64,000 nt of DNA from Glandiceps talaboti (Eukaryota; Hemichordata; Enteropneusta; Spengelidae): positions 8,210,879 to 8,274,878 of the forward strand of contig NC_135551.1 in the NCBI RefSeq assembly GCF_964340395.1, written 5' to 3'. The position numbers were made by a program, and so were the translations under genes. The notes under the pieces were generated by a model that ran no database searches, was not told where the DNA came from, and saw only the letters and a program-made list of their open reading frames with translations. Position 1 is the first letter of the stretch, and each line of letters starts with the position of its first letter. This document shows, one piece after another, positions 49,417 through 61,202 of the stretch.

Positions 49417-49474
49417 ATGTTAACTACCTAACAAAACGTGAACACACCGGTACATGACACTCAGTTCACTGTAG
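49417..49474 (+). promoter_or_regulatory. 5' leader with two short upstream ORFs
   Basis: TTATTTGTTCTTAG ends at 49416 and could be a splice acceptor opening this exon. Two ATGs precede the main start: 49417 (ATG to TAA, 5 codons) and 49454 (ATG to TAG at 49472-49474, 7 codons). If in the mature mRNA they could reduce translation. Confidence 0.3.
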
Positions 49475-49479
49475 GCACA

Positions 49480-49759
49480 ATGCCGACTAACATTAGAGCG
49501 ACTGGGGGAACGGTAGAGCACCAAGAATCTAATCGTCCTTTGGGCCGGAACACAAGAGTAGTGTATACACCAACTCCCGGTGTTGATAGAGATGGTAGAA
49601 TTGCCATTGAACCTGGCAATAACAACAAAACTGGATGCGCATACTTCAACCGGTGCATTTTGATGTTATTAGTATGTTGCGTGCTAGTAGTGGTACTCGT
49701 CATCGGTGCCGTTATTGTTATGTCATTCCTTGGTGTCTTCGAAAGTAATAGTAACGAAG
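49480..49759 (+). CDS. exon 1 of TSP1-repeat type II membrane protein: cytoplasmic tail and membrane anchor
   Basis: The first ATG in the long frame is at 49480 (the frame is open a little further up only through GTG). 93 codons plus one base. Residues 1-52 are hydrophilic (Arg, Gly, Asn, Pro rich). Residues about 59-85 form one long hydrophobic segment (LMLLVCCVLVVVLVIGAVIV). Residues 86-93 are acidic/polar. With no cleavable signal and basic residues on the N-side, a type II (N-inside) topology is predicted, putting the downstream TSP1 domains outside the cell. Donor G|GTCAGA at 49760, phase 1, which matches the phase-1 acceptors of all TSP1 exons from 56284. That match and strand agreement are why the exons are joined; other exons could lie in the 6.5-kb gap. 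Confidence 0.65.
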
Positions 49760-50519
49760 GTCAGAATTTCTCTTTCTCATTATTCCATAGATCAGAATTC
49801 GTACACTGCTCTTCATATTTGTGATTCAATAACAGTCGGGAAACTTACTATTGAGACTTTCAATACTGACGACCACTCTCTACTGTGAAAACCAAGGATT
49901 TCCCATTGTGTGTAGCTAAATAACACACTGCCGAAAACTCATTTCTGTAGGTTACTCTTAGTATCAACATTAATTGAACTTTAACTTTTGAAAGTTGTTA
50001 ACTTTAACGTTAACCTGACACCGCACGTACTCGAGTGGTCACTTTCCTGGCATTATCCACCACTAAAATTGTTGATATTTATAATTTGATTATCTTACAA
50101 TATTCGGAAAGTGTTTAGAAGTAGGCTCGATATTATAACAGTTTTGCACACACATGTAAGCAAGCACAGTGAATCACCTCCCATCACATATAGACATCTA
50201 TCTAACAGCATTCAGTGCCATTCATCAACACGAGTAATCGTCTAATGTAAAGCTCCCGGATCGTGGGCGGGAGGAAGAAATGTGATTGATTCCTTTAATG
50301 CACTAATGTGCCATTTGAAATACACCGAAGATTTGCCTCACTATTTGAGGTTTCAAGTTCAGATTTAACATGGGTATATGAATTATGTCACATTTTACGG
50401 GTGGGAGGGATAGTTGGACGGTGAAAATAAGTAAATTGCCGGTTGGCTGTTACTCTAAAATACACTATTTAATAGTGTCTGTATTTAAAAACTGGCAACA
50501 AAATCAAAACACGTTTTTA

Positions 50520-50584
50520 CCTCCCGTAAGGGTACGGGAGGTATTAAAATACAATGTCCGTCTGTGTGTGTGTGTGTGTGTGTG

Positions 50585-50651
<67 letters not shown>

Positions 50652-51509
50652 GTCATCATTTTCTAAACATCGGCTGGCTCAATTGTAATGCAATTTAGGA
50701 TATATAATCTTTAGGGTAATAGCTAGACCTGATTAGGTTTTGAGCCAGATCTGTTAATGTTTAATTAGCGAAATTTGCATATCAATGAAATCAACTAATT
50801 ATGCAATATCTTAAGACTGCATACTTCAAATTCAACATAATTTAGTACATACGTTAACCATAAGAAAACACGTATGTCCTATCAAGTTTGTTGATGCACC
50901 GTACAGTGTTAATGAATAATTTGAATAATTAATGATTTTCGGTAATTAGGCTATATCGTAAGAATACATACTTCAATTCCAATATAATTCAGTACACACG
51001 TTAACCATAACAATCACATATGTCCTGTAAATCTTCTTGGTGTACCTTTCTGTGTTAATGAATAATTTGCATAATTAATGATTCTTGGTAATTAGGCTAT
51101 ATCTTACGACTGCATACTTCAATTTCAATACAATTCAGTACATACATTAACCATAACAAAGCGAATATGTCCTATAAAATCTTTGATATAGCTTAGTTTT
51201 AATGAAGAATTTGCATAATTAATGATTTTAGGTAACTAGGTTGTATCTTAAAAATGCAAGCTTCAAATTCCGTATAATATGATACGTACATCATAATAAT
51301 ACGCACCTGTCCTATGAAGTTTGTTGCTACAACTTTTTCCTTTAATGAGTATTTTGAATAATGAATGATATTCAGTAATTAAGCAGTATCATACACTCTT
51401 ACATACATTAACCTAAGAAAGCACGCTTGTCCAAAACACAAAGCCTGTTACCATAGTTTTTTTTAGTTTAATGAGTTATTTACATAATTAGTGATTCCCT
51501 TACGGGAGG
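50520..51509. mobile_element. 990-bp element with 12-bp TIR and internal 135-bp tandem repeats
   Basis: Ends CCTCCCGTAAGG (50520-50531) and CCTTACGGGAGG (51498-51509) are perfect inverted repeats; the left end also folds on itself (CCTCCCGTA / TACGGGAGG). Inside are (GT)n(CTGT)n at 50561-50652 and, from about 50770 to 51480, five diverged units of about 135 bp carrying ATTAATGATT, GGTAATTAGGCT, TATCTTA, TAACCATAA and TGTCCTAT. No ORF. Non-autonomous element in intron 1. Confidence 0.65.
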
Positions 51510-52911
51510 CATTCAGTTTAAATCTGGTATATCATGAAATAGTTGCAACCATGTAATAATATAATTTTGTTCAAATGGTACAACGGAATGACTATTATTA
51601 CTCATTCTCGACTGCCCAAAATTATACATGGATTATTGGCGAGATAAAACTTTCATCCCCTGACCCTCCGGTCGTAAATGAGTGACGCATTTGTTTCTCT
51701 CCCATTTGCTCAACTCTAAAATACTCTTAAACGATGGTTGCACGTACCTGCTGGATTATATTATTATTGTTAAAATTGTTGTAAATATGGTCTCACTAGG
51801 AAAATTGTCGGTCTCGGTCATTGTACACGGTTGTTGGACATCCTTACAAGGACTGTCACCTAACATAAAAGGGTCCAATGTAGTTAACCAATCTGACCTA
51901 TCACTTGTGTGTCCTTGTAAACGTCACTGTGTGCCCTATGTTCTGTGAAGTACGAGTAATCCACCGCTCGAGTAAATTCCGACTTGTAGTAAACTAAACA
52001 CTGAAGAGCCCACTCACTACATGGCCACATAGCCACCTCCTTGACATCGCTGATAAACTATTAATTGTGGTCTTTAGAACTCAAATGTTTGTTGAGTTTT
52101 AGGCGCATATCGGCCACTTGGTGGTTGGTCTGCAACATGACCATTGAATGCACCTTTATTATCAATATCTAATCTTCAGTGTCTGAGGAGCATTCACTCT
52201 CTTTATAATATGTTGAAGCTTATATAGACAGATCGACCTTCTGAAAATCTGATGTCATAGGGGTAGACACTTGAATGAAGTATCTATGTATTACATTTTA
52301 CAGTTATATAGAAATTATTGATTTGGAGATCCAAATATGGCCACCATGTGGTCAAATTGTCATATTTCGAGAAAAACACCAAAAAACAAAACTGACCTCC
52401 ATATGTACCGTATGATACATCATCTATGAGCACGATATGAATGAATTTGCATGTTATATGTCTGAGAAATGACGTATTACGGACAGACGGACGGACGGAG
52501 CCCATTGTAGTAGCCCAACCCCCGCCCCAGCGGATAAAAAGTGACACAGATTATTTTAGAATCTCACTATTGCGGAGATGATTACAATTTGGACTTGTTA
52601 ATCTTTATGGCTTGAACTGTTTGCCTTCCTATTAATATGAACATGCCAAATGTGCCCATTACCTTTTAATTTTGCTAGAACTTCAATCAAACGTCAAGCT
52701 ATTGATATTTGGGTATTGTCATTATACCGTGTCACTGTGGGAATTTCATTTCGCAGACCAAACACACGTTATATGCAACATAAACCATTGTCACACATTT
52801 TATTGATGACTACTAAGGTACCAGGCTTGTAAGCATTGCGCTTAAAAAAGCACCCGATTGTACATTGAGGTTATATAATCCTGCTATATACATGTAATAT
52901 AATGTGGTGCG

Positions 52912-53435
52912 CAATAGTATAGAGTTGTTTTTTGTGTGCAACTATGATCAATCTATCGAAAAGTAAATGTTTTAAATGAAGTTTAATACTCCTGAAGTGT
53001 TAAGTATATAGTGTCTTCGAAAGCAAGAATAATGAAAGTTAGGCATTTCTCTTTCTCATTATTACACAGATTACAATTCATACATTGCTCTTCAAATTTG
53101 TGATTCAATAACATTAGGAAAACTTACCATTATGACTTTCAAAGCTGATGACCGCTCTCTACTATGAGAGCCAAGGGTTTCCTTAATTGTGTATAACTCC
53201 ACAAAACGTATTTTACTGGTCCATTCCCTAGCTTTACCATTTACTGAAAGTTTTGTTACTTATGATTTATATACACTTATTTTATAGGACTTGAACAGTA
53301 ATCAAAAGTAGGCTAAATATTATAATAGTGTTACATGCTAAATTAAAAAAACAAAACAGTTAATCGCATTTCTCCTATCAGATATAGACATCTATGTCGA
53401 CGCAATCAGTGCCAAACTTGAACAACGTCGTAAAC
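52912..53435. pseudogene. partial duplicate of the exon 1 region with the exon body deleted
   Basis: Colinear with 49334-50240 on both sides of the exon, but about 310 bp corresponding to 49420-49730 are missing. Only the last about 28 nt of the exon remain (GTGTCTTCGAAAGC...ATGAAA), still followed by a GT. It lies within intron 1 and is not expected to be used as a coding exon. Confidence 0.65.
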
Positions 53436-56283
53436 CTCTTTTACCGCCAGTACTAGTGTCGAGGAAGAAAATGCAGCTCTGGGTTGCAAAATAAAGCTTG
53501 AACCACGATTTGGATTGATGTAAAACAATAAACTATATCAAATCGATAGGTAGATCACAGGCTACAGGGGGGTGGTGGGTTGATTAATTGAAAACTTTTT
53601 TTTTCTCGTTTTAAATACTTCGTAGATTTGCATTATTTACTAGTTAAGGTTCATATGGAGTAAAATTCGATTAACATAATTTTCTTTTAATATTGACCTG
53701 GGAACTGCTCCTAGCATATAAAATATTCCAATTTCAAGGCTAGGGGTGGGGGTGGTGTAAATAGCTACCAGACTTAAACTGAATGCCTTCTGTAAGGGTA
53801 TAGTCTTGCAATTGCATGATTTATGCAAGAAGTTTAGCTCTACACCTGTGATTTTTCAAGTCCCAATAAAAGTTAGTTGTCAAAAATGTTGTTCAAATGC
53901 CCGCCTCCTATTCTCAGCACAGGAAAGCCTGTCACCCTCGGCTTTCGTGATCCCTTACATACGCGGGATATGCACACCCGTTTCCGTGACAAATAATAAA
54001 CGAAATTCAAACCGACGCCATTTTTTCGCAGCAGTAGCAATAACTCAGAAATTTGTGAAAATGGCCGCTTTCACCAAGGGACGGACCGCCGCTGGTTTCG
54101 TGAAATATATGTCTTTGAATTCGCCCGAACGTCTGTCACCGAAAAGGAGTGTTCCATTAAAGTTTGTTTGTTTTTCAACCAATTTTCCCAGTTCCAACAC
54201 GAAATCAGACTTCTTTTTCGAGAATTTGCAATATCGACACCATACTCTGTAAATACTGCCATCGATTAGGTACTTGCTGTTTTCACTGGTGTGGATATTC
54301 ATCCACTCAAATTGTTCAAGCCATCATGCTAATTTTACATCTTTAGATTTTCCAGAATGTGACGATTGATCTTTTGAAGCCACCATATTTGAAACGCCGC
54401 CTGTATGTTGTCTTGTTGTGATTAGCGGGTTGTTCCTAATTCCCATCACTCGTACCTAGCTTACTAGCTGGAGAAAAGAAATGACTATGTCGTTTACTTT
54501 ATGACAAGTGGTCGTTTATCCAAAATGCACTATTAGTGTATATAGTCAGAATTCACAATTCTCTAGTCTGTTGCTACGTATATCCTATAAGTACCACGAA
54601 AGGCATAGCAACAGAATAGGAATTGCGAAATGTTCGCATATATACGTAATGTTTATGGAGCATGTAGTCGGGGAAATAAGAATAAACCACAATGAAGTAA
54701 TACGAAAGCAAAGCTTTCATTTTCCTTAAACAAAAAAATTTATAATGTTTTCGGTGTCGTATGTGGATCAGCTATATGCCTTCTGAGTGTATTTTGTATA
54801 TAAAGGGTAGTAAAAATAAACATTTAATCCCTTTCTTGAGACTAACTCAGTTATACCAATCTTGAAATTTGTTGATAATTGAAGGACTGACAATTTTGTA
54901 AGTCCCCGAGTAAATTTGAAAGCTAACTCATTCAGGAAAACATTTGAAAATATCTTTTCTTTGTTAAATAGTTTTTATAGGCACTACACCTAAATATAGC
55001 ATCTCCAAAGTTCTCTGTATACTTGCATACCACTGCAAATGTTTACTAATACTCTTCAAATAAATGCTGGATCCGCATTCCTTACCATACTTATACTCTT
55101 GAAATAAATTCCTTAGCTATTAAGTCGTAAAAAGTAACACCATGGTCTCCTTCACTGTCCAAGGTTATCACCTTATCAGTTACTTTATTATGCTTTGCCA
55201 TACAATGTTTGTTTATACTATTTCTGTGTAGCACATCATTAAAACCATTGTTGTTTCCGACCAGTTTATGAAAACCTGCCTATGGCAATAATTCGCCTGA
55301 AACCAAAAACCAAATTACGGCCAAGAGCACAAACCAGAGAGTTATGTTTAAAGTATTGTAAAGTGCCCTTACTGGAAGACGTCGGCCCTTTGCATGTGAT
55401 AATATGCACCTCTACTTGACAGCCGGCGCAAAGAGACGTCTACATGCCTTCACTTGAAGATTCGTCTCTCAAGCCCATTAATATTCAAAATCGTCAATCA
55501 CAGGCCTCTTTACTGCTCCGTCAAAAATGCACTCGCCAAGTGCTTCAGCAGAAATATGTGTTCTGCTTGCGAGATTATAGCGCACTTACCGAGTTTTAAA
55601 ATTACCGAGACACAGAGCCTCTGGTCTAGCAAGCCACACTACTCTTGTTTATCATAAAAGACGCAACTTACATTTAAAAAATGACCCAAGATAGATATGT
55701 AGTGCATACTAAATTATTCACTGTTCTCATCTTTTCTCTTTCAACAAAATATAGAGAACAAACAGATCTATTATTGCCTTGATCAACATGAGTCCTGAAC
55801 GAATCTTTGCACCAAGGACATGCAATCCAATATCACGGCTGTAATATGTTTATTATATGTCACCCGGGAATTCATTTTCATGCAAGGAATTTCATGTATC
55901 ATGCCAATTTCCTCGTTTGGGTGTGTTTTACAGCAAAATGTCCATTTATAACCCTGTATTCGCACCAAAATACCAAACACGATGTTGATTTTGATGTATA
56001 GAAATGTGTGTTATGTTTCTGCCTGTCAAAGTAATTCCTGGTTGATTTCAATCAATTTGAAAAAAAGAGTTTCCAGGTTGATTTCAGTCAGTACCGTAAT
56101 ATACGGACTGCTACGTCATCATCATTTTAGAATTCTCCATTGAAAACAATGCATAACAGGGTGATCCAATTTACATGACATTTAATAAAGTCACAAACAA
56201 ATATACGGGAGTTACGTGTTGGGATTTACACTGACTCCTCTGGCACTTAAAGTTGGTATACTTTTATTGCCCATGTCTTATAG

Positions 56284-56424
56284 TTTGGTCAGACTGGAGT
56301 CCATGGACAACTTGTTCTGCAACCTGCGGTGGTGGAACACATTCAAGAACTCGTACGTGTGATTCATGCTCATCAGGATCACCAGATACAGTCAGCGAAC
56401 CGTGTAGTACACATTGCTGTGCAG
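56284..56424 (+). CDS. TSP1 exon 2 (class A1)
   Basis: 141 nt, phase 1-1. Acceptor TCTTATAG, donor G|GTTAGT. Encodes [17 protein letters not shown], then RTRTCDSC and ends CSTHCCA. The Trp ladder W-x2-W-x2-W, CSxTCGGG and R-x-R-x-C are the diagnostic TSP1 marks. It is two codons shorter than later class A exons because the CCxxxG end is CCA-G. Seven Cys. Confidence 0.85.
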
Positions 56425-56683
56425 GTTAGTTTGCCATACAATGCTGTTTTTAAAGAATATTTGAAACCGACCAACCAACATATATTTGTAAGGGGTTACA
56501 TTGAAAAATAATCGAATTAAGTAGGGGCGTTGTGATGTTAATCATTAGAAAGGCTGATGCTAGCAAGAGTACGAAGAGAAATTACAGTCAGAACAGATTT
56601 AACAGCTTATTATTATATATCAATTAACAAAATACAAACGTCATCCAATGACATATATTTCAAATCATGTTTCAATTCCATAG

Positions 56684-56833
56684 ATTGGTCTCCATGGAAC
56701 CCCTGGTCATCTTGCAGCATCACTTGTGAAGGATTAGGTAGCAAGCATCGATCTCGAACATGCACATGTGAAGGGATGTGTGCAGGACCTCCCTTTGAAA
56801 TTGATTCATGTAATGTTGGACCCACATGTCCAG
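56684..56833 (+). CDS. TSP1 exon 3 (class B1)
   Basis: 150 nt, phase 1-1. Acceptor TTCCATAG, donor G|GTATGT. Starts DWSPWNPWSSCSITCEG, has RSRTCTCEGMC and ends NVGPTCP-G. In class B the second Cys is followed by EG and not GG, and the end is TCPG. Two codons shorter than other class B exons. Confidence 0.85.
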
Positions 56834-57660
56834 GTATGTGGTGCTTGTATCAATATCACAATGGACATTTGAATATTTAAACCGTGCCATGCATCACTTT
56901 GTAAATATCACGCGTCGGTTTATATTCACAGTATGATCTATTTGCCTTAAGAAACTGCAATTGTACCACAAACCGCTACGACAGGTATTTGATTATTTAA
57001 TTCCGTAATTGCTTAGCCATGAATAAACATTATGCAGTCTTGAACTACATTGTATTATGTGTTGTAGAATGCGCCTCGAGCTATACCTTGGAAATAAACT
57101 TATATACCTTTGCTGTTACCTTGGTCAAGAAAACACCACCCCGTTCTTCATTAAAATCAATAATAAATCTGGGGTCACTCTATACGTTTATCAAACAGAG
57201 GTCAAAGGGACATCGACTTCAGTCATTTCAGAATCAACTATGGCCAGAGAATACTGTGGTATCCGTACAGGAAGATAAAATAGTTCTTTCCTTAAAAACA
57301 AGGCGGTGATCCCCATGTTTATGTGACTTCAAGAGAACCAGGAACAACTTTTCATATGGCAAACTTTGGAGAGAATTGAAGAACTTTTCAGTGTAATACC
57401 CTTCCGAGGTGCGTTCCACCTCACAGTCTGTTAGCAAAGACATTAAATACAACACTTCAAAGCAGACCGCGCACCACATATAAAAATGCTACAAAAAATG
57501 TTTATGATAAAGGAAATGTATGAATTTCAGTAACTTCAAGACAGACTAAATTGATTGCCAGGTGGAAGTTGACGAATTTCGAACCGCTACCTAATGAATG
57601 GAAAATACTACAATGTTTCACATAAATAATAAGTGTATTTGTGTACATCTACCTTAACAG

Positions 57661-57807
57661 TCTGGTCTTCATGGGGTTCATGGACAAGCTGTTCAGCCAC
57701 CTGCGGTAGTGGAACACATACAAGATACCGTTCGTGTGACTTATGTCCGCTGTCATCTCCAGAAAATGATACTGAACCATGCAGTGAACACTGTTGCCCA
57801 ACAGCAG
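57661..57807 (+). CDS. TSP1 exon 4 (class A2)
   Basis: 147 nt, phase 1-1. Acceptor CTACCTTAACAG, donor G|GTAAGA. VWSSWGSWTSCSATCGSG, then RYRSCDLCPLSSPENDTEPC and SEHCCPTA. First full-length class A exon; the NDT is a possible N-glycosylation site. Confidence 0.9.
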
Positions 57808-57910
57808 GTAAGACCAATATGGTATAAGATAAAAAAAATCAACCATATAAAAAGCTAACATAGGCCAGTAAATACATGACATACTTTAACGATTCAATGA
57901 TGTCTTACAG

Positions 57911-58066
57911 AGTGGTCATTGTGGCAGCCATGGTCAGCTTGCAGCATTACATGTGAAGGTTCTGGTACGAAGCAAAGACATCGAACATGCTTGTTCTCCT
58001 GTGGAGGTGTCTGTTCAGGACATGATAATGATACATCATCTTGTAATGGAGGCTCCACATGTCCAG
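57911..58066 (+). CDS. TSP1 exon 5 (class B2)
   Basis: 156 nt, phase 1-1. Acceptor TGTCTTACAG, donor G|GTGGGT. EWSLWQPWSACSITCEG, KQRHRTCLFSCGGVC, a DNDTSSC segment with a possible N-glycosylation site, and NGGSTCP. Intron to the previous exon is only 103 bp. Confidence 0.9.
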
Positions 58067-58284
58067 GTGGGTGACACCTATAATATGCCAATGCACATTT
58101 AGATCATCTCTATATCTGTCAATCTGTGATTATTTTTTGAAGATTATTTGACCCCTAAATTAGTCAGTTGATACAGTCGTTGTATAACTCCATACTATTG
58201 TGTCTGATTTGGCAAATGACAACGAACATCCACTGCTTGCTTGTTTTAACGTACATGCAACAATCTGTGTTTTGGCATTCATAG

Positions 58285-58431
58285 ACTGGTCTGAATGGAG
58301 TCGATGGACAACTTGCTCTGTGACTTGTGGTGATGGGATACATTCTCAAACCCGTTCATGTACTTCATGCCCTTCAATATCACCAGAAACTGGTATCGAG
58401 GCTTGTAATGATCAGTGTTGTCCCAATACAG
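58285..58431 (+). CDS. TSP1 exon 6 (class A3)
   Basis: 147 nt, phase 1-1. Acceptor GGCATTCATAG, donor [53 protein letters not shown]. Closest relative by eye is exon 8 (59215), which shares [11 protein letters not shown] and CNDQCCP. Confidence 0.9.
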
Positions 58432-58559
58432 GTAATACACTTTGATTATTTGAGATTTTCGAAACTAAGCGTTCGAAATTCTGATTTTGCCCTTTGCTAG
58501 TTTATAGTTACATGTAGATTAACTTGTATATTTTGGATGTATTTTTGTATATGCATTAG

Positions 58560-58715
58560 AGTGGTCTCCTTGGGGCTCATGGGCATCCTGTAGTGTCACA
58601 TGTGAGGGTTCAGGGACAAGGCAAAGGCATCGTTCTTGTGAGTCCTCCTGTGGAGGAAAGTGTTTGGGATCGAGTGTTGATACCAAATCATGCAGTGTTG
58701 AATCTACTTGTCCAG
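58560..58715 (+). CDS. TSP1 exon 7 (class B3)
   Basis: 156 nt, phase 1-1. Acceptor ATGCATTAG, donor G|GTAATG. EWSPWGSWASCSVTCEG, RQRHRSCESSCGGKC, then SVDTKSC and VESTCP. Easily missed because there is no internal Met start in this frame. Confidence 0.9.
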
Positions 58716-59214
58716 GTAATGTTTTAATGTAATAGCTATATCAATGTAAATAGGTCACATGGGTTAGTACTTATCGACGCTACCACCTTTAATCAGCTGA
58801 GAAGTTACAGAACATGTGGATCATTAACGTATGGTATTACAAATGAAAACCATTATATCTGACTGATCAGATACCTTTACAAATAGGTATGGTAGTTTTC
58901 CTTTATCAAAAGAAAGTAGGCGGATGGGGAGGGGATACTATACGTATAGCATTGTATTTCTATGTTTTGTGCAAGTCTAAACTATCTCTGTTCGTGTGCT
59001 CTTCCTTTCCATTGGTCAGCGCTGACATAATATGACTTTAACTGCCATATCCCATGCTAATAGATTTGGCATTGCTTTCGGAATATTCGTTTCTTCAACA
59101 ATGAAAATAAATAGTACCAATTATCATTTGATGTAATATGGAGAACGGCTTACGTTATATTCACAAAAATAATGTATAATATGTGATTTATATGGTACTG
59201 TGTTTCTTTTTAAG

Positions 59215-59361
59215 ATTGGTCCTTATGGGATAGCTGGACAGACTGCTCTGTGACTTGTGGTGATGGGACACGTTCAAGAACTCGTTCATGTACTTCATGC
59301 CCGTCAATATCTCCAGAAACTGGTACCGAGCCTTGTAATGATCAGTGCTGTCCATATGCAG
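59215..59361 (+). CDS. TSP1 exon 8 (class A4)
   Basis: 147 nt, phase 1-1. Acceptor TTTCTTTTTAAG, donor [53 protein letters not shown]. Also lacks any Met, so it is not visible as a conventional ORF. Confidence 0.9.
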
Positions 59362-59521
59362 GTAATAAATTATCTATACCTAAATTGATCTAAATTGATT
59401 TAATTTGAAATAGATATCATTATCCTTCTCTGCAATTCAATATTTTTTGTGAAGAGCTAAAGAAGGCCCATGATTCTTGCAAGTAAATACATTCTTTTAA
59501 TACAAACTTTTGAATATTTAG

Positions 59522-59677
59522 CTTGGTCATCATGGGATTCTTGGTCACCTTGTAGTGTCACCTGTGAAGGTTCAGGTACACAACAAAGATCCAGAACATG
59601 TTCAGCATCATGTGGAGGGACTTGTTCTGGTTCTGATGTTGATTCCAAAGCTTGCAGTGGTGGATCAACCTGTCCAG
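59522..59677 (+). CDS. TSP1 exon 9 (class B4)
   Basis: 156 nt, phase 1-1. Acceptor TGAATATTTAG, donor G|GTGAGT. AWSSWDSWSPCSVTCEG, QQRSRTCSASCGGTC, SDVDSKAC and GGSTCP. Very similar to exon 11 (60795). Confidence 0.92.
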
Positions 59678-60436
59678 GTGAGTTTTCCTCTCATATATTT
59701 CTGAGATGATTGTCATTCATAATGACCTACATGGTCAGTTTGTATATGTTCAGTAATATGCAAGATGCTTACAGTATGTGATAGTTTGGCTCTTAACATG
59801 ATGGTGATTGATGAGGCTTAAAGTCCTGTCTTTATATGCAGAAATGTCCATGCAGTAAGTTCTGAAGCATTCACCTTGCGATTTGTTCAAACCTTGCACA
59901 AATAGGGAACCCCCTAGGACACCGGCGATGTTTACATAAGTACATGTTTTCTGCATGTCATTCATATCTTGGCCATTATATACAATCGTTTGAGTCATTA
60001 CATATGTATATACATATTTAAAGCATCACAAAATGCTTCCCCATGACTCACAGTCGAGTCGTTGTTCCAATGTAAAAAATAATGGTATTTTTGCTTGCTT
60101 TGTGAAATTAAAGGTTTCTATATATGGAAAACAGTACATTGAAGATGGATTATATAGACCTACGCCAATCGGTTTGCCTAAATATGATTACCAATTTTGT
60201 TTGCTTCCAAGTAGCCGTATTTGATAAAGAGTGGAATAGTTGTTATATATAATCAAATAAGTGTTTCTTTGCTCATGTGGCTGAAAATATTGAAGTTTTA
60301 AAACCAACACTGTCTTGTTATAAAGGACAAGTTAATTAACATTGCGAGCTCTACTTATAATTCTTATAATTAGTATTAAACATATTTTGCATAGCCATAG
60401 TAAATATTAATATGATCTGCATCTCAAAATATATAG

Positions 60437-60583
60437 CTTGGTCTGAATGGGGAAGCTGGACAAGCTGTTCTGTGACCTGTGGTGGTGGAGTACATTCAAG
60501 ATCTCGTACATGTGATTCTTGTCCATCAACATCCCCAGATACTGAAAGTGAATCGTGCAATGATCAGTGCTGTCCTACTGCAG
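60437..60583 (+). CDS. TSP1 exon 10 (class A5)
   Basis: 147 nt, phase 1-1. Acceptor AAAATATATAG, donor G|GTAAAG. AWSEWGSWTSCSVTCGGG, RSRTCDSCPSTSPDTESESC, NDQCCPTA. Confidence 0.92.
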
Positions 60584-60794
60584 GTAAAGTATATTTGGTA
60601 TTTGGATGTCACTTTAATTTAAGATTTATGATTTTTATAATGAACGCTATATTATTTTTCAGGTAATATTTTGGTCTTGCAAATCAATATCAATTAGATA
60701 TCACACGAATGCACACACACACAACATGCATACACAGGGCTACCTAGCTGAATTCTAATTAATCCCTTTTGTTTTTATCTCTGTAATGGTTTAG

Positions 60795-60950
60795 CTTGGT
60801 CTTCGTGGGACTCCTGGTCACCTTGCAGTGTAACCTGTGAAGGTTCAGGTACACAACAAAGATCCCGAACATGTACGGCATCATGTGGAGGGACCTGCCC
60901 TGGATCGGATGTTGATACAACATCTTGCAGTGTTGGACCCACCTGTCCAG
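60795..60950 (+). CDS. TSP1 exon 11 (class B5)
   Basis: 156 nt, phase 1-1. Acceptor TAATGGTTTAG, donor G|GTAATT. AWSSWDSWSPCSVTCEG, QQRSRTCTASCGGTC, SDVDTTSC and VGPTCP. The first 30 residues equal those of exon 9 almost exactly, indicating a recent A-B pair duplication. Confidence 0.92.
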
Positions 60951-61202
60951 GTAATTATTTAGAGATTAACACTGGTGTTATTTGTTGGCATCAAGTACAC
61001 GTGGTATTCTAGGATCGAACATTCCTAAGCTTGGCTACTGTTTATGTTATCACAGTGTATATTGGCACAGTTTATATTACAATGAAACGTTTTGTTCTTT
61101 TTTTTGAACTGTAACATTATAAATTATAACATACTACCAGTAGCAGTCAGTCAGTCAGTCAGACAGGGTCAATGATGCAGCAGAACTAACAATACTTTAT
61201 TC

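Larger units (their letters stand above)
49334..50240. repeat. segment duplicated at 52912-53435 (copy containing exon 1)
   Basis: Flanks of exon 1 recur 3.2-3.6 kb downstream: TATAGAGTTGTTT before it, GTGTCTTCGAAAG, TTTCTCTTTCTCATTATT, TTTGTGATTCAATAACA and ATATAGACATCTAT after it. The downstream copy lacks most of the exon. Confidence 0.75.
49760..56283 (+). other. intron 1 (or gap) of the TSP1 gene
   Basis: 6.5 kb with no recognised exon in phase 1. It contains the TIR element at 50520-51509, a reverse dispersed repeat at about 52240-52480, and the exon-1 duplicate at 52912-53435. Open frames of up to 148 codons on both strands at 53806-54302 show no recognisable motif. Confidence 0.45.

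Noticed and set aside
49438-49479. GTG at 49438 as translation start of the membrane-anchor exon
   Set aside because: Eukaryotic initiation at GTG is unlikely; ATG at 49480 is the first ATG in frame.
53806-54302. Overlapping 148-codon (+) and 85-codon (-) frames
   Set aside because: No recognised domain or convincing splice sites; both strands open at once in a less AT-rich patch. The Trp-Cys-x2-Cys in the minus frame was not enough.
56613-56825. Minus-strand ORFs overlapping TSP1 exons (also 57608-57882, 59457-59648, 60351-60560, 62881-63096)
   Set aside because: Shadow frames of the plus-strand TSP1 exons, which have clear splice sites and domain motifs.
57019-57309. 96-codon frame between TSP1 exons 3 and 4
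   Set aside because: Overlaps a dispersed repeat related to 38455-38600 and 41930-42010; no phase-1 exon boundaries.
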